A DNA stretch of 64,000 nucleotides, taken from positions 62,001 through 126,000 of the forward strand of contig WKKR01000007.1 of assembly GCA_009684525.1 (NCBI GenBank), written 5' to 3'. The notes under the pieces were generated by a model. The model had not been told where the DNA came from, searched no databases, and was given only the letters and a program-made list of their open reading frames with translations. This document shows positions 1 through 12,000 of the stretch, in pieces; within the stretch, counting starts at the first letter, position 1; the number at the start of each line of letters is the position of its first letter. The DNA is from Geobacter sp. Its GTDB lineage: Bacteria; Desulfobacterota; Desulfuromonadia; Geobacterales; DSM-12255. Position numbers and translations under genes: made by a program.

Positions 1-860
1 CCGGCCGTGAAGTAGGTGATCAGGCCGAGCAGATCGTAGGCGGTGCGGATGAGCCGTTCCAGGCCCGATTCGGTCAGACCCATGTCGGCAAGGAATTCCT
101 TTTTTTCGTCTCCGGCAAGCTCGGAGATCTCAGCCTCGATCCGGCCGCAGATGATGATCAGCTGTGCCCCCTCCTTCGCAGCCAGTTCCCTGACCTTTGC
201 CACGGCAGGGTGCGAGCCGTCGAGATCGTCGTCGGCAACGTTAGCCACATAGAGCACTGGTTTGTCGGTCAGGAGATGAAGTTCCCGCAGCCAGAGCTGT
301 TCGTCGTCGCCGGTTGCCATGCCCCGCACCGGCCCCCCTGCGCTCAGGGTGTCCCGCACCCTGACGTAAAAATCCGCCTCGTCCTTGATCTTCTTGTCCC
401 CGCTCTTTGCCTGCTTCTCTACTCGCAACAGCTTTTTCTCGACGCTGTCCAGGTCGGAGAGCGCAAGTTCCGTCTGGATGATCTCGATGTCGCGGATCGG
501 ATCGACGCTGCCGCTCACGTGCACCACATTTTCATCGTCGAAACAGCGGACAACGTGCAGAATGGCGTCCACGGCCCGGATATGGCCGAGGAACTGGTTC
601 CCCAGGCCCTCGCCCTGGCTTGCTCCCTTCACCAGACCGGCAATATCGACGAATTCAATGGTTGTCGAAAGTGTCTGCTTCGGGTTGACGATCGCCGCCA
701 ACTGCTGCAGGCGGGGATCGGGAACCTGGACGATCCCCACATTGGGGTCGATGGTGCAGAACGGGTAGTTGGCGGATTCGGCGCCGGCCGAGGTGAGAGC
801 GTTGAAAATAGTCGACTTTCCGACGTTGGGAAGTCCGACAATGCCGCAGTTGAGGCCCAT
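1..860 (-). CDS. ychF: Ribosome-binding ATPase YchF, 3' end cut by window edge
   Basis: Obg-family P-loop nucleotidase that associates with ribosomes; family members prefer ATP over GTP. About 286 codons are visible. The protein starts MGLNCGIVG, with the P-loop GLPNVGKST at residues 9-17 and DIAGLV as the G3 motif. The specificity motif is NVAD rather than the NKxD of true GTPases, as expected for YchF. The last visible residues (LITYFTAG) enter the C-terminal TGS domain, so roughly 75-80 residues lie beyond the window. A GGAG Shine-Dalgarno precedes the ATG. It is the last visible gene of the prs-rplY-pth-ychF minus-strand run, 37 bp after pth. Confidence 0.96.
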   Translation of the reverse strand, partial: MGLNCGIVGLPNVGKSTIFNALTSAGAESANYPFCTIDPNVGIVQVPDPRLQQLAAIVNPKQTLSTTIEFVDIAGLVKGASQGEGLGNQFLGHIRAVDAILHVVRCFDDENVVHVSGSVDPIRDIEIIQTELALSDLDSVEKKLLRVEKQAKSGDKKIKDEADFYVRVRDTLSAGGPVRGMATGDDEQLWLRELHLLTDKPVLYVANVADDDLDGSHPAVAKVRELAAKEGAQLIIICGRIEAEISELAGDEKKEFLADMGLTESGLERLIRTAYDLLGLITYFTA

Positions 861-897
861 GGGTAACTCCTGAAAAATATCGTCAGCGTGCCCGGTC

Positions 898-1479
898 TTA
901 CCCGGAAAGGAGATCGCGATTGTTGTAAAGGCTCATGGTCTTGGCAAAACCTTCGGTGACCAGCAGGTGCAACGCCTCGACGACCTGGTCGAGCAGTTCG
1001 GGGACCCGGGCAAACTCGTCCTTCGAAAAGGGGCTTAGCACGTAGTCGGCGGTATCGCCCGCAGTCTTGCGGTCGATGCCGACCCGGATGCGGACGAACT
1101 CGCCGGAGCCGAGTTCCTTGAGCAGAGAACGTAGACCATTGTGGCCGCCATGGCCGCCACCTTTCTTGACCTTGATCCTGCCGAAGGGGATGTCCAGATC
1201 GTCGTGGATGACGATCAGGTCGTCGAGAGTGAGCTTGTGGTAGCGGAGGGCAGCGGCCACCGACTGGCCGGAGAGATTCATGTACGTCTGGGGTTTGAGG
1301 AGATGGAGCCGCTCTCCCCAGCTGTCTGCCTTACCGTACAGGCCATTGAAGGCCTTTTGCGTTACGGAGGTGCAGAGCAGCTGGGCGAGGCGATCCACAA
1401 CCATGAATCCGGCATTGTGCCGGGTCCTGAGGTATTGAGTGCCGGGGTTTCCCAGTCCGGCAAGCAGCTTTCCAGGCAT
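898..1479 (-). CDS. pth: Peptidyl-tRNA hydrolase
   Basis: Releases tRNA from peptidyl-tRNAs that drop off the ribosome. The 193-residue protein has the family length. It opens with GLGNPG (Asn11) and TRHNAGF containing the catalytic His21; IHDDLD carries the conserved Asp near residue 94, and the Gly-rich loop KGGGHGGHNGLRS follows it. It lies 26 bp after rplY and 37 bp before ychF on the same strand. This adjacency (L25, pth, ychF) is common in bacteria and suggests one translation-related operon. Confidence 0.97.
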   Translation of the reverse strand: MPGKLLAGLGNPGTQYLRTRHNAGFMVVDRLAQLLCTSVTQKAFNGLYGKADSWGERLHLLKPQTYMNLSGQSVAAALRYHKLTLDDLIVIHDDLDIPFGRIKVKKGGGHGGHNGLRSLLKELGSGEFVRIRVGIDRKTAGDTADYVLSPFSKDEFARVPELLDQVVEALHLLVTEGFAKTMSLYNNRDLLSG

Positions 1480-1505
1480 GATCTGTTCTGCCGCCGGACG
1501 GGTGA

Positions 1506-2096
1506 TTACTGCTCAGCGGCAGCAGTCCCTTCGTCCTTGGCTTTGCCGAGTATGCTGACGATGGATGCACGGCTGTCGATCAGGGCCTTCAGGCCGGCAG
1601 GAAGCTTCATGTCGGCAACATGGATCGAGTGGCCGATGGTCAGGTCGGTGACATCGACGTCGATATGGTCCGGAATCTGACCGGGAAGGCACTCGATATC
1701 CAGAGAGTGCATGACCACGTCCAGCATGCCGCCTTCCTTGACGCCGATCGCGGTCCCGACGATGTTGATGGGGACATGCACGCGTACCTTCTCTTCCATG
1801 CTCAGCTTGTGCAGGTCGACGTGCAGCATGGCACGCTTGAGTGGCTCGCGAAGGATATCGGAGACGATGACCATGCTGCCTTCCAGGCTTCCGCCACCTT
1901 TCAGGGCAAGCAGGGTGTTCCGCCCGCCTTCACCGGCAAGGGCCGAACTCAGCTCTTTCGGGTTCAGGGTAACCGGCACGGGTTCGATCCCCTTACCGTA
2001 GACGATGCCGGGGATGAGACCGGTCATCCTAATCTGGCGGCAGCTGTTTTTGCCGGTCTGGGTCCTCAGTTCAACGCTTATCTGTTTCTGTTCCAT
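1506..2096 (-). CDS. rplY: 50S ribosomal protein L25/general stress protein Ctc
   Basis: A 5S-rRNA-binding ribosomal protein of the long, two-domain Ctc type (196 residues). The N-terminal L25 domain (about 1-90) begins MEQKQISVELRTQTGK. The C-terminal TL5/CTC beta domain (about 95-185) includes VHVPINIVGTAIGVKEGG. The ATG at 2096 is chosen over an in-frame upstream start because a GGAGG Shine-Dalgarno sits just before it and homology begins there. It is downstream of prs (43 bp gap), the usual prs-ctc-pth order. Confidence 0.96.
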   Translation of the reverse strand: MEQKQISVELRTQTGKNSCRQIRMTGLIPGIVYGKGIEPVPVTLNPKELSSALAGEGGRNTLLALKGGGSLEGSMVIVSDILREPLKRAMLHVDLHKLSMEEKVRVHVPINIVGTAIGVKEGGMLDVVMHSLDIECLPGQIPDHIDVDVTDLTIGHSIHVADMKLPAGLKALIDSRASIVSILGKAKDEGTAAAEQ

Positions 2097-2139
2097 AGAT
2101 CCTCCAGTCAGATCTTTATTTGTGTCGGTTACGGCCTGC

Positions 2140-3087
2140 TCAGACAAACAGTGAGCTGACCGATTCGTCTTCATGTATGCGGCGGATGGCCTCGGCGAGA
2201 AGCTCGGCAACGGTCAGCACCTTGATCTTCGAGGTCTGCTCTGCCTTGTCCCCCAGGGGGACCGTATCGGTGATGATGACGGTCTCGATCTCCGAGGTGT
2301 TGATCCGTTCAATGGCCGGTCCGGAAAGGACACCATGGGTTGCGCAGGCATAGATGGTTTTGGCGCCGTGCTCCTTGAGCGCCTTGGCGGCCTGGGTCAG
2401 GGTGCCGGCCGTATCGATCATGTCGTCCAGGATAATGGCCGTTTTCCCCTTGACCTCGCCGATGAGATGCATGACCTCTGCCACGTTGGGCCCGGTGCGG
2501 CGCTTGTCGATCACGGCCAGGGTGCAGCCCAGCCGTTTGGCAAAGGCGCGGGCGCGCTCGGTGCCGCCGGCGTCGGGGGAGACCATGACCATCTCGCTGC
2601 TGTCGGCAAACCGTGATTTGAGATGGGCAAGGAGGACCGGTGCGGCATAGAGGTTGTCCACCGGGATATTGAAAAAGCCCTGGATCTGGCCGGCGTGCAG
2701 GTCGACCGTTACCACCCGGTCGGCACCGGCGGTGGTGATCAGGTCGGCCACCAGTTTTGACGAGATGGGGGTGCGGGGCGCGACCTTGCGATCCTGGCGG
2801 GCATAGCCGTAATAGGGGATCACCGCGGTGATGGTGGCTGCGGATGCACGCTTCAGGGCGTCCATCATGATCAGCATTTCCATCAGGTTGTTGTTGGTCG
2901 GGGCGCAGGTGGACTGGATGATGTAGACGTCCCGGCCGCGTACGTTTTCGCCGATCTCGACCATGATCTCGCCGTCGGAAAAGGTCTTGACCTTGGCGGT
3001 GCCCAGGGGAACCCTGAGGCTGGCGCAGATCTGTTCGGCCAGCGCGGGATTCGAGTTCCCGCAAAATACTCTGATCTTGTCTTCCAT
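2140..3087 (-). CDS. prs: Ribose-phosphate pyrophosphokinase
   Basis: Makes PRPP from ribose 5-phosphate and ATP for purine, pyrimidine, histidine and tryptophan synthesis. The 315-residue protein has the class I length. Visible motifs are the [10 protein letters not shown] segment, YGYARQDRK (flexible loop), [14 protein letters not shown], and the PRPP-binding loop [12 protein letters not shown]. It follows tRNA-Gln and a long hairpin and precedes rplY. The Shine-Dalgarno before the ATG at 3087 is weak, so initiation may depend on the upstream structure. Confidence 0.97.
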   Translation of the reverse strand: MEDKIRVFCGNSNPALAEQICASLRVPLGTAKVKTFSDGEIMVEIGENVRGRDVYIIQSTCAPTNNNLMEMLIMMDALKRASAATITAVIPYYGYARQDRKVAPRTPISSKLVADLITTAGADRVVTVDLHAGQIQGFFNIPVDNLYAAPVLLAHLKSRFADSSEMVMVSPDAGGTERARAFAKRLGCTLAVIDKRRTGPNVAEVMHLIGEVKGKTAIILDDMIDTAGTLTQAAKALKEHGAKTIYACATHGVLSGPAIERINTSEIETVIITDTVPLGDKAEQTSKIKVLTVAELLAEAIRRIHEDESVSSLFV

Positions 3088-3102
3088 GGAGTCGGATACC
3101 CT

Positions 3103-3150
3103 GACGGCTCGTGCAAAACGCCCCTCGAAGGGGCGCTTTGCACTGCCGTC
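3103..3150 (-). other. Long perfect-core hairpin with UUCG-type loop between tRNA-Gln and prs
   Basis: Read on the minus strand, GACGGC pairs with GCCGTC at the ends. Inside, GTGCAAA and GCGCCCC arms pair almost completely around a UUCG loop. There is no U-tract after it, so it is more likely a processing or stability element (tRNA 3' end, prs 5' leader) than a terminator. Confidence 0.55.
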
Positions 3151-3160
3151 TCAGAAAATG

Positions 3161-3235
3161 TGGCTGGGGCGCCAGGATTCGAACCTGGGGATGCCGGAAT
3201 CAAAATCCGGTGCCTTACCGCTTGGCGACGCCCCA
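3161..3235 (-). tRNA. tRNA-Gln (anticodon TTG)
   Basis: A 75-nt cloverleaf on the minus strand. The 7-bp acceptor TGGGGCG/CGCCCCA, T-loop GGTTCGAATCC and encoded CCA end are all present. The anticodon stem CCGGA/TCCGG encloses TTTTGAT, giving UUG. It sits between ispE and prs. Confidence 0.97.
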
Positions 3236-3285
3236 ATAGTAAAGCTGTGTTGAAACGTCGGCAGCTATCCAAGAAACGAGAGATG

Positions 3286-4134
3286 CTACAGTGTCTTTAC
3301 TGCCGTGACGAACCAGTCACTTTCCCCGGCTATGGTCTCTGCTGCCAGGCGTGCAACCGACTCATCGGCAAAGACGCCGAATACCGTCGGACCGCTTCCC
3401 GACATGAGGGCACCCTGGGCTCCCAGGGATACCAGCCGCTCCTTGATCGAGCGAATAACCGGGAAACTGCTGATGGTAACCGATTCCAGGTCGTTGCCGA
3501 GGATCGCGCAAACGTCGGCAACGCTTCCGAAGAAGGAAGGTATTGTATGGAGTTCCGCAGTGGTTGTCAATTGTAAATTTTGGTATACCCAGGCTGTAGA
3601 TACGTGGACATTCGGGTTCACCAGAACGATCCATGCCTGCGGCAATCGTTCCAGTGCGGTGAGCTGTTCGCCGATCCCCTCGGCAAGTGCGGTCTTCTTG
3701 AAGATGAAGAACGGGACGTCCGCCCCGAGCTTTACACCGATCTCCATCAGTCGCGCGTCAGACAGCCCGAGCTCCAGCAGCTCGTTCAGGCCCATCAGCA
3801 CCGTGGCCGCGTCGCTGCTGCCGCCGCCCAGGCCTGCTGCCACCGGAATCCGTTTGCTGATGGCGATATCTATTCCCACCTGCTTTCCCGACAGGGTCAG
3901 CAGCATATCGGCTGCGCGCCAGGCGATATTGTCCGGCCCGTCCGGGACCCCCTCGCGGCCGCAGGTGACCCTGATGCCGGGGGTGTCGCAGAGGGCGATC
4001 TCGATGGTGTCGCAGAGGTCCACCCGCTGCATGACCATGCGCAGGTCATGGTAGCCGTCCGGCCGCCGGCGGAGCACGTCCAGGCGGTAGTTGACTTTGG
4101 CGGGCGCATAAAGGGTAACGCTCGATTTGTTCAT
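3286..4134 (-). CDS. ispE: 4-diphosphocytidyl-2-C-methyl-D-erythritol kinase
   Basis: A GHMP-family kinase that phosphorylates CDP-methylerythritol in the MEP isoprenoid pathway. The 282-residue form starts [20 protein letters not shown]; a longer in-frame start 22 codons upstream has no better ribosome site or homology. The ATP-binding loop [14 protein letters not shown] and the N-terminal APAKVN substrate motif are intact, and [10 protein letters not shown] marks the C-terminal GHMP motif. It lies upstream of tRNA-Gln and prs on the same strand, a classic arrangement. Confidence 0.96.
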   Translation of the reverse strand: MNKSSVTLYAPAKVNYRLDVLRRRPDGYHDLRMVMQRVDLCDTIEIALCDTPGIRVTCGREGVPDGPDNIAWRAADMLLTLSGKQVGIDIAISKRIPVAAGLGGGSSDAATVLMGLNELLELGLSDARLMEIGVKLGADVPFFIFKKTALAEGIGEQLTALERLPQAWIVLVNPNVHVSTAWVYQNLQLTTTAELHTIPSFFGSVADVCAILGNDLESVTISSFPVIRSIKERLVSLGAQGALMSGSGPTVFGVFADESVARLAAETIAGESDWFVTAVKTL

Positions 4135-4262
4135 GGTCTGTCCCCGATCATCCTTTCCCTTGACCGGGGCTGTTCTACCGCAAGCTATCCGGAAAATCAA
4201 GGCAAATCATCGACGGGTCAGGGGCGGTTGCGAGGTGCGACAGTGCCGGAGCGGGGATGCCG

Positions 4263-6860
<2,598 letters not shown>

Positions 6861-6886
6861 GGCTGCTCCTTTCATATCCTGCAGAA

Positions 6887-6915
6887 AACATAAGTGCGGG
6901 AGGGGCGGGTGTCAA
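6887..6915 (-). promoter_or_regulatory. Sigma-70-like promoter for clpB
   Basis: On the minus strand TTGACA (6910-6915) is followed by a 17-bp spacer and TATGTT (6887-6892), about 27 bp before the clpB start. The -35 is perfect. The spacer contains CCCGCCCC but no clear sigma-32 CCCCATNT -10. Confidence 0.6.
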
Positions 6916-7151
6916 GGCGGGGAGGGAAGGCTGTCCAACTTCGGGGCATTCGGTGAATGAGCTGTAACTTGCCGTAATAAAGAGAGAACTGCCGGCGGAG
7001 TAGGCGGGGCTGTTCAGCTGGGGAGCAGTGGGTGGTGATAGTCGGTTGGAGAAATGTAGCGTGATTACCGAGTGTTAAGGCTTTTCAGTGCTGGCACGGA
7101 TCTGGGAAGGATATTTCCGTGCATTGAAATTCCCACCGGGGAGGCCGGATC

Positions 7152-7409
7152 ATGAAACGCTTGGCACTGTTCATTCTGGGGAGTCTGGTTCTGACGGGAT
7201 GCAGCGAACTGCAGGTAATCGGCAAGGCAACGTTCCGGGAGTTGGGTGCCGATGCCATCAGCGTCGAGAAGCAGCGTTACCTGGCGCGGAAGGCCCGACC
7301 GACGACGCCGAGCGTGTCGAGGACCATGCTGGCCCGGGTTGCCGAACCCCAGGCGCCCGTGTTACGGCCGGTAGAGGGCACCCGGCGGGAGCTATGGGTC
7401 AGGCAGTAG
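7152..7409 (+). CDS. Small predicted lipoprotein, function unknown
   Basis: An 85-residue protein with a short signal peptide and lipobox LVLTGC (Cys17), so probably lipid-anchored after cleavage. The mature part is basic and Ala/Arg-rich with no recognised domain. A GGGGAGG ribosome site precedes the ATG. Its 3' end overlaps the convergent ferredoxin-like gene by 18 bp. The 291 bp between clpB and this gene hold the clpB promoter and nothing else recognised. Confidence 0.6.
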   Translation: MKRLALFILGSLVLTGCSELQVIGKATFRELGADAISVEKQRYLARKARPTTPSVSRTMLARVAEPQAPVLRPVEGTRRELWVRQ

Positions 7410-7601
7410 TCCGTTGCTAACGATCACCCCCAGCAGACATTCTCTCCTGCAGTTCAGGCAGCGGGTGCACCGCTCGCTGTCGTGCCTGACCGCGAATTTT
7501 TTCCCATCGCAGACTTCCAGGCTGTAAAGCCGTTCCCGGCAGGCAGACACGCACCTTCCGCATCCCGAACATCTCGTCTCGTTGACGACAATTTCAGCCA
7601 T
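7392..7601 (-). CDS. Small 2[4Fe-4S] ferredoxin-like protein
   Basis: A 69-residue protein with two full CxxCxxCxxxC clusters: Cys11, 14, 17, 21 and Cys45, 48, 51, 55. Unlike classical ferredoxins, the fourth Cys of each cluster is not followed by Pro. The first ends VSACRERLY and the second CRRECLLG. It is probably a cytoplasmic electron carrier or a cluster-binding subunit. Its ATG overlaps the stop of the small Cys-rich gene upstream (7594-7764), which suggests translational coupling, because no Shine-Dalgarno is visible in the C-rich sequence before it. Confidence 0.8.
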   Translation of the reverse strand: MAEIVVNETRCSGCGRCVSACRERLYSLEVCDGKKFAVRHDSERCTRCLNCRRECLLGVIVSNGLLPDP

Positions 7602-7764
7602 GGGGCAGGGGGGGGAACTTGAATTCCATCTGCTTCCAGGTGCACTTCTTGATCCTGGGGCCGGGATAGTAGCGGGGGCACGAGGTGATGACCGCGTGAG
7701 CGGCCTGCTTGCAGGTTCTTCGGCAGGAAAGGCAAAGTCGATTGTCGCTGGTCGGTTTCTTCAT
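7594..7764 (-). CDS. 56-residue Cys-rich basic protein, function unknown
   Basis: A short reading frame starting MKKPTSDNRLCLSCRRTC and ending in PLPHG. Four of its five Cys lie in the first half (CxxCxxxC and a later TSCP) and one in KKCTWKQ, a spacing that could bind zinc or a cluster. It ends 8 nt inside the ferredoxin-like gene (stop overlapping the next start), so the two probably form one transcript downstream of ilvE. The ribosome site is weak. Support is coupling and Cys pattern only. Confidence 0.5.
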   Translation of the reverse strand: MKKPTSDNRLCLSCRRTCKQAAHAVITSCPRYYPGPRIKKCTWKQMEFKFPPLPHG

Positions 7765-7786
7765 GGGGGCATCACCGCAGGGACGG

Positions 7787-7810
7787 ACGGGGGCCGATGA
7801 CGGCCCCCGT
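7787..7810. terminator. Perfect 9-bp GC hairpin between ilvE and the Cys-rich gene pair
   Basis: ACGGGGGCC and GGCCCCCGT form a 9-bp stem around GATGAC. On the plus strand it is followed by a T-rich run (TTGTTGTTTT); on the minus strand, the direction of ilvE, there is no T-run. It could separate ilvE from the downstream genes or stabilise the ilvE 3' end. Confidence 0.45.
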
Positions 7811-7818
7811 TGTTGTTT

Positions 7819-8892
7819 TCAGGCCAGTTTCCTGACCCAGCCGAAGGTGTCGGCGATCCTGCCGTACTGGATGCCGGTGAGGGTGTCGTACAGCTTCTGC
7901 GTCAGGCTTCCGACGCCGCCGTCCCCCACCTGCAGGCATTCGTCCTTGTAACAGAGCGCTCCGACCGGGGTGATGACCGCGGCGGTCCCGCTGCCGAAGG
8001 CCTCCTTCACCTTGCCCGCACGGAGATCTGCCATCAGGTCGTTCACATCGATCGGCCGCTCCTCCACGCTGAATCCCAGGCTTCCGGCCAGCTTCAGCAC
8101 CGAATCCCTGGTGATGCCGTTCAGGATCGAGCCGGCCAGCGGTGCGGTCACCACCTTGTCGGCGTAGGCAAAGAACATGTTCATGGCGCCGACTTCCTCG
8201 ATATAGCGCTTGTGGACACCGTCGAGCCAGAGAACCTGGTCAAATCCCTTCTTCTTGGCTTCCAGCCCCGCCTTCAGCGAACTGGCGTAGTTGCCGCCGG
8301 TCTTGGCCTCGCCGGTGCCACCGGGAACGGCGCGGACATAGGTATCTTCCACCATGATCTTCACCGGGTTGAAGCCTGCCGCATAGTAGGCTCCCACCGG
8401 GGACATGATGACGTAGAAATAGTAGTGGTCGGACGGCTTGACCCCCAGGACCGGCTCCACGGCGATCATGGTTGGGCGGATATAGAGGGAGGTCCCTTCG
8501 CTGCCCGGCACCCAGTCGCGTTCCAGGCTCACCAGCTGCTCGATGCCGCTCACGAAGAGGTCTTCCGGCACCTCCGGCATGCAGAGCCGGGTGGCCGAGA
8601 GGTTGAAGCGGCGGGCGTTCATCTCCGGCCTGAAGAGGGCTATGGAGCCGTCCTGCCAGCGGTAGGCCTTCAGCCCCTCGAAGATCTCCTGGGCATAGTG
8701 AAGGACCAGGCAGGCCGGGTCGAGGGAAAAAGGGGCGTACGGCTGAATCCGGGCATCGACCCAGCCCTGGCCCGCCTTCCATTCCACCAGCAGCATCCTG
8801 TCGGTGAAGAGGCGGCCGAAGCCGAGTTGCGACTCGTCGGTATAGCGGGGTTTCTTCCGGTCTTCCGGAAGGGGCAGCACCTGGATCTTCAT
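7819..8892 (-). CDS. ilvE: Branched-chain amino-acid aminotransferase
   Basis: A PLP fold-type IV transaminase acting on Leu, Ile and Val and their 2-oxo acids. The 357-residue protein is of the longer, eukaryote/BCAT-like class. Landmarks are LHYAQEIFEGLKAYR, the PLP lysine Lys197 in GEAKTGGNYASS, and the phosphate-binding GITRDSVL and FGSGTAAVITPVG motifs. A CGGAGG ribosome site precedes the ATG. It is divergent from smc (158 bp apart). Confidence 0.95.
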   Translation of the reverse strand: MKIQVLPLPEDRKKPRYTDESQLGFGRLFTDRMLLVEWKAGQGWVDARIQPYAPFSLDPACLVLHYAQEIFEGLKAYRWQDGSIALFRPEMNARRFNLSATRLCMPEVPEDLFVSGIEQLVSLERDWVPGSEGTSLYIRPTMIAVEPVLGVKPSDHYYFYVIMSPVGAYYAAGFNPVKIMVEDTYVRAVPGGTGEAKTGGNYASSLKAGLEAKKKGFDQVLWLDGVHKRYIEEVGAMNMFFAYADKVVTAPLAGSILNGITRDSVLKLAGSLGFSVEERPIDVNDLMADLRAGKVKEAFGSGTAAVITPVGALCYKDECLQVGDGGVGSLTQKLYDTLTGIQYGRIADTFGWVRKLA

Positions 8893-9050
8893 GGGAATCG
8901 GCCTCCGTGCGCGTCAATGCGCTGTTTTCATGAAGTATTCTTTAGCACATTTGGCACTGGGGGGGCAAGGCTTTTGTCGCCGCGGCGGCAGGCGGATGCC
9001 CTGTTTCCCCTTTGCATTGACGAATCCTCTCTGCTATCATCACCCGGTTT

Positions 9051-12000
9051 ATGAAGATCAAGCGCATCGAAATAATAGGATTCAAGTCCTTTGTCGACCG
9101 GACCGTGCTGGAGTTTCCGCCGGGGGTGACGGCTGTGGTCGGTCCCAACGGCTGCGGCAAGTCCAACGTGGTGGACGCCATCCGCTGGGTCATGGGGGAG
9201 CAGTCCGCCAAGAACCTGCGTGGCAGGCAGATGGAGGACATCATCTTTGCCGGCAGCGAAACCCGCAAGCCCCTGGGGATGGCCGAGGTCTCCCTGGTCT
9301 TCTCCACCGACGACGGCCGGGTGCCGGCGAAGTATCTCAACTACAGCGAGATCCAGGTGACGCGGCGGCTCTACCGCGACGGCGACAGCGAGTATTCCCT
9401 CAACAAGACCCCCTGCCGCCTGCTGGACATCAACGAGCTGTTCATGGACACCGGCGTGGGTGCACGGGCCTATTCGATCATCGAGCAGGGGCGGATCGGC
9501 ATGATCCTGATGGCCAAGCCCGAAGAGCGCCGCTTCCTCATCGAAGAGGCGGCCGGGGTGACCAAGTTCAAGGCCCGCAAACAGGTGGCGCTGAAGAAGA
9601 TCGACAACACCCGGCAGAACCTCCTTCGGATTGGCGACGTGGTGGCCGAGATCCGGCGCCAGCTCAACTCCCTGCAGCGCCAGGCAAAGAAGGCCGAGCG
9701 TTTCCGAACTCTGCGCGAGGAACTGAAGGGGATCGAGATCGCCTTTGCCACCCGCCGGTACCGCCAGCTTGCGGATGAGAGCCGGCAACTGGAGCTCGAC
9801 CTGGCCGAGCGGGGTGTTCGCGTCACCAGCCTGGCGGCAGAGGCCGCAAGCGCGGATAACACCCTGGAAGAGCGGCGGATCGCCCTTCTGGAGGAGGAAA
9901 AGTCGCTTGCCGCGGCGCAGGAAGAGATCTTCCGCGCCAAGGGGGAGTACCAGAGCTGCGAGAACCGCCTGGAGTTCCAGCGCAAGGAGTTGGCCAACCT
10001 GGAGCGGCAGGGGAGCCGTTTCGACGAGGAGCTGACCGACCTGGTCCGCCAGCAGGGTGAGGCCGAGGCCGAACTGCGCCACCTTGAGGGGCGAAAAGGG
10101 GAGCTGCTCGTCGAGGCTGCGCAGGAACAGGAGGGGTTGCAGTCGCAGAACAGCGTGCTCGAAGCGTTGCGCGGCGAAGAGGCGGCGCTCTTGCGCCGGC
10201 AGGAAGAGGAGCGCCAGCAGACCATCTCGCTGCTCAACCGGGTGGCCCAGCTCAACAACCAGCAGAGCGAGGCGGGCCGTCGGCTGGCGCGGCTGGCGGA
10301 GCGGTTCGAGCGGAGCGAGCGCGAAGGGGCGGAGCTGGCCGGCAGACTTTCCGCTGCCGGGGTGCGGGTCGAGGAGCTGGCAGCTGCTTTTCAAAAGGCG
10401 ACCGAAGTCAAGGCCGGGCTGGCCGAAGCGGTCGGCGTTCTCGTGGCCCGTGGCACCGATCTCAGGAATCGCCTGGCAACGGCGGAACAGGCACTGCAGA
10501 CCGGCCGGGACGAGCTGAGCGCCAAGGGTTCGCGACTGGTCTCGCTCAAGGAGCTGGATGCCCAGTTTGCCGGCTACGGCCAGGGGGTCCGCACCCTGTT
10601 TGGCGCCGCGTCGTTCAAAGGTCGCTTTGCCGGGTTGGTGGCCGATCTGCTCGAAACCGGCGAAGAGTACGAGGCAGCCGTGGAAGGGGTCCTGGGGGAG
10701 CGGCAGCAGTACGTGCTCTGTCTGCGGGACGAAGATGCCCTTGCCGCCGTGGCGCACCTCAAGGAGACCGCCGGCGGTCGCTGCAGCTTCCTGCTGCCGG
10801 GGTGGGGGGATGCAGCCGCAGTCGCGGCCTTGCCGGAGATGCCGCGCCTGCTCGACCTGGTGCGGATCACCCCTGACCGGCGGCAGCTCGTGGAGCCGCT
10901 GCTGGCGGATGTCTATCTCGCCGACGGCCTGGAAGCGGCGCTTGCCGCTTCCCGCCGCCATCCCCGGCTCACCTTCGTCACCCGCGAGGGGGAAGTGGCC
11001 ACGGGTGGCGGGGTGGTCACCGGCGGCTCGGCCGAAGGGACCGGCCAGGGTCTGATCCATACCAAGCGGGAGATCCGTGAGCTGACCGCCAAGGTGGCCG
11101 TGCTGGAAGAGACGGTGGCAGCCCGCAGTGATGAGCGAACCCGGCTGCGCGGGGAGCTTGCCGCTGCCGAAGATGAGCTGAAAAGGGTGCGCCAGGAGCT
11201 GCACCAGTCCGAGATGCAGCTCGTCCACCTGGAAAAGGACCTGCAGCGCGGGCGCGAAGAGGTGCAGCGCCTGGAAGACCGCCGCAGCGTCAAGGGGATG
11301 GAGGACGACCAGCTCGTCGAGGAAAAGAGCTCCCTGGAGCAGGAGCGGGCAGCCGCAGCCGAGGCCCTGGCCGCCCTGGAAGGGGAAAAGGCGGCGCGGG
11401 AGCAGGACGCGGCAGGGCTGCAGGCAGATCTCAAGGCGAGACGGGCAGAGATCGACGCCCATCACGAAAAGCTCACCGGCCTGAAGGTGCGGGTCGCCAC
11501 CCTGGAGGAAAAGCGCGAGGCCAACCAGCGCGGCATCAAGCGGGTGAGCGGGCTCATCGACGACCTGGCCCGCAAGGTCGTCTCCCTGCGGCAGGAGCTG
11601 GTCAAGGGGCAGGAGGAGCGGGAGCGGCTGCAGCAGGAGGTGGCAAGAGGCGACAAGGCGCTGGCGGCGCTTTTGCAGCAGCATGTGGCGGCAGAGGCGG
11701 CCCATGCCGCGGTGCGGGCCCGCTTCGAGGAGCAGACCTCGCTCCTGCAGGAGCAGGAGGCGACCCTCAAGGTCCTGCGCGAGCAGCTCGCTGCGGAGCG
11801 CGACCATGTGGGGCAGCAGAGCCTGCGGCAGACTGAGCTGAACCTGCAGCTCCGTCACCTGGAGGGCTCCATGCAGGAGCGCTACCTGCTGGATATCGCC
11901 GCCCTGCCCGACGACGAGCCCGTTGCGGACCTGGACGAGCCGGCCATGCGGCAGCGCCAGGAAGAGCTGCAGAAGCTCGTTGCCGAGCTGGGCGAGGTCA

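Noticed and set aside
8928-11858. 976-codon open frame on the minus strand
   Set aside because: It lies opposite smc; the protein is Leu/Gln/Pro-rich without domains, a shadow of smc codon bias.
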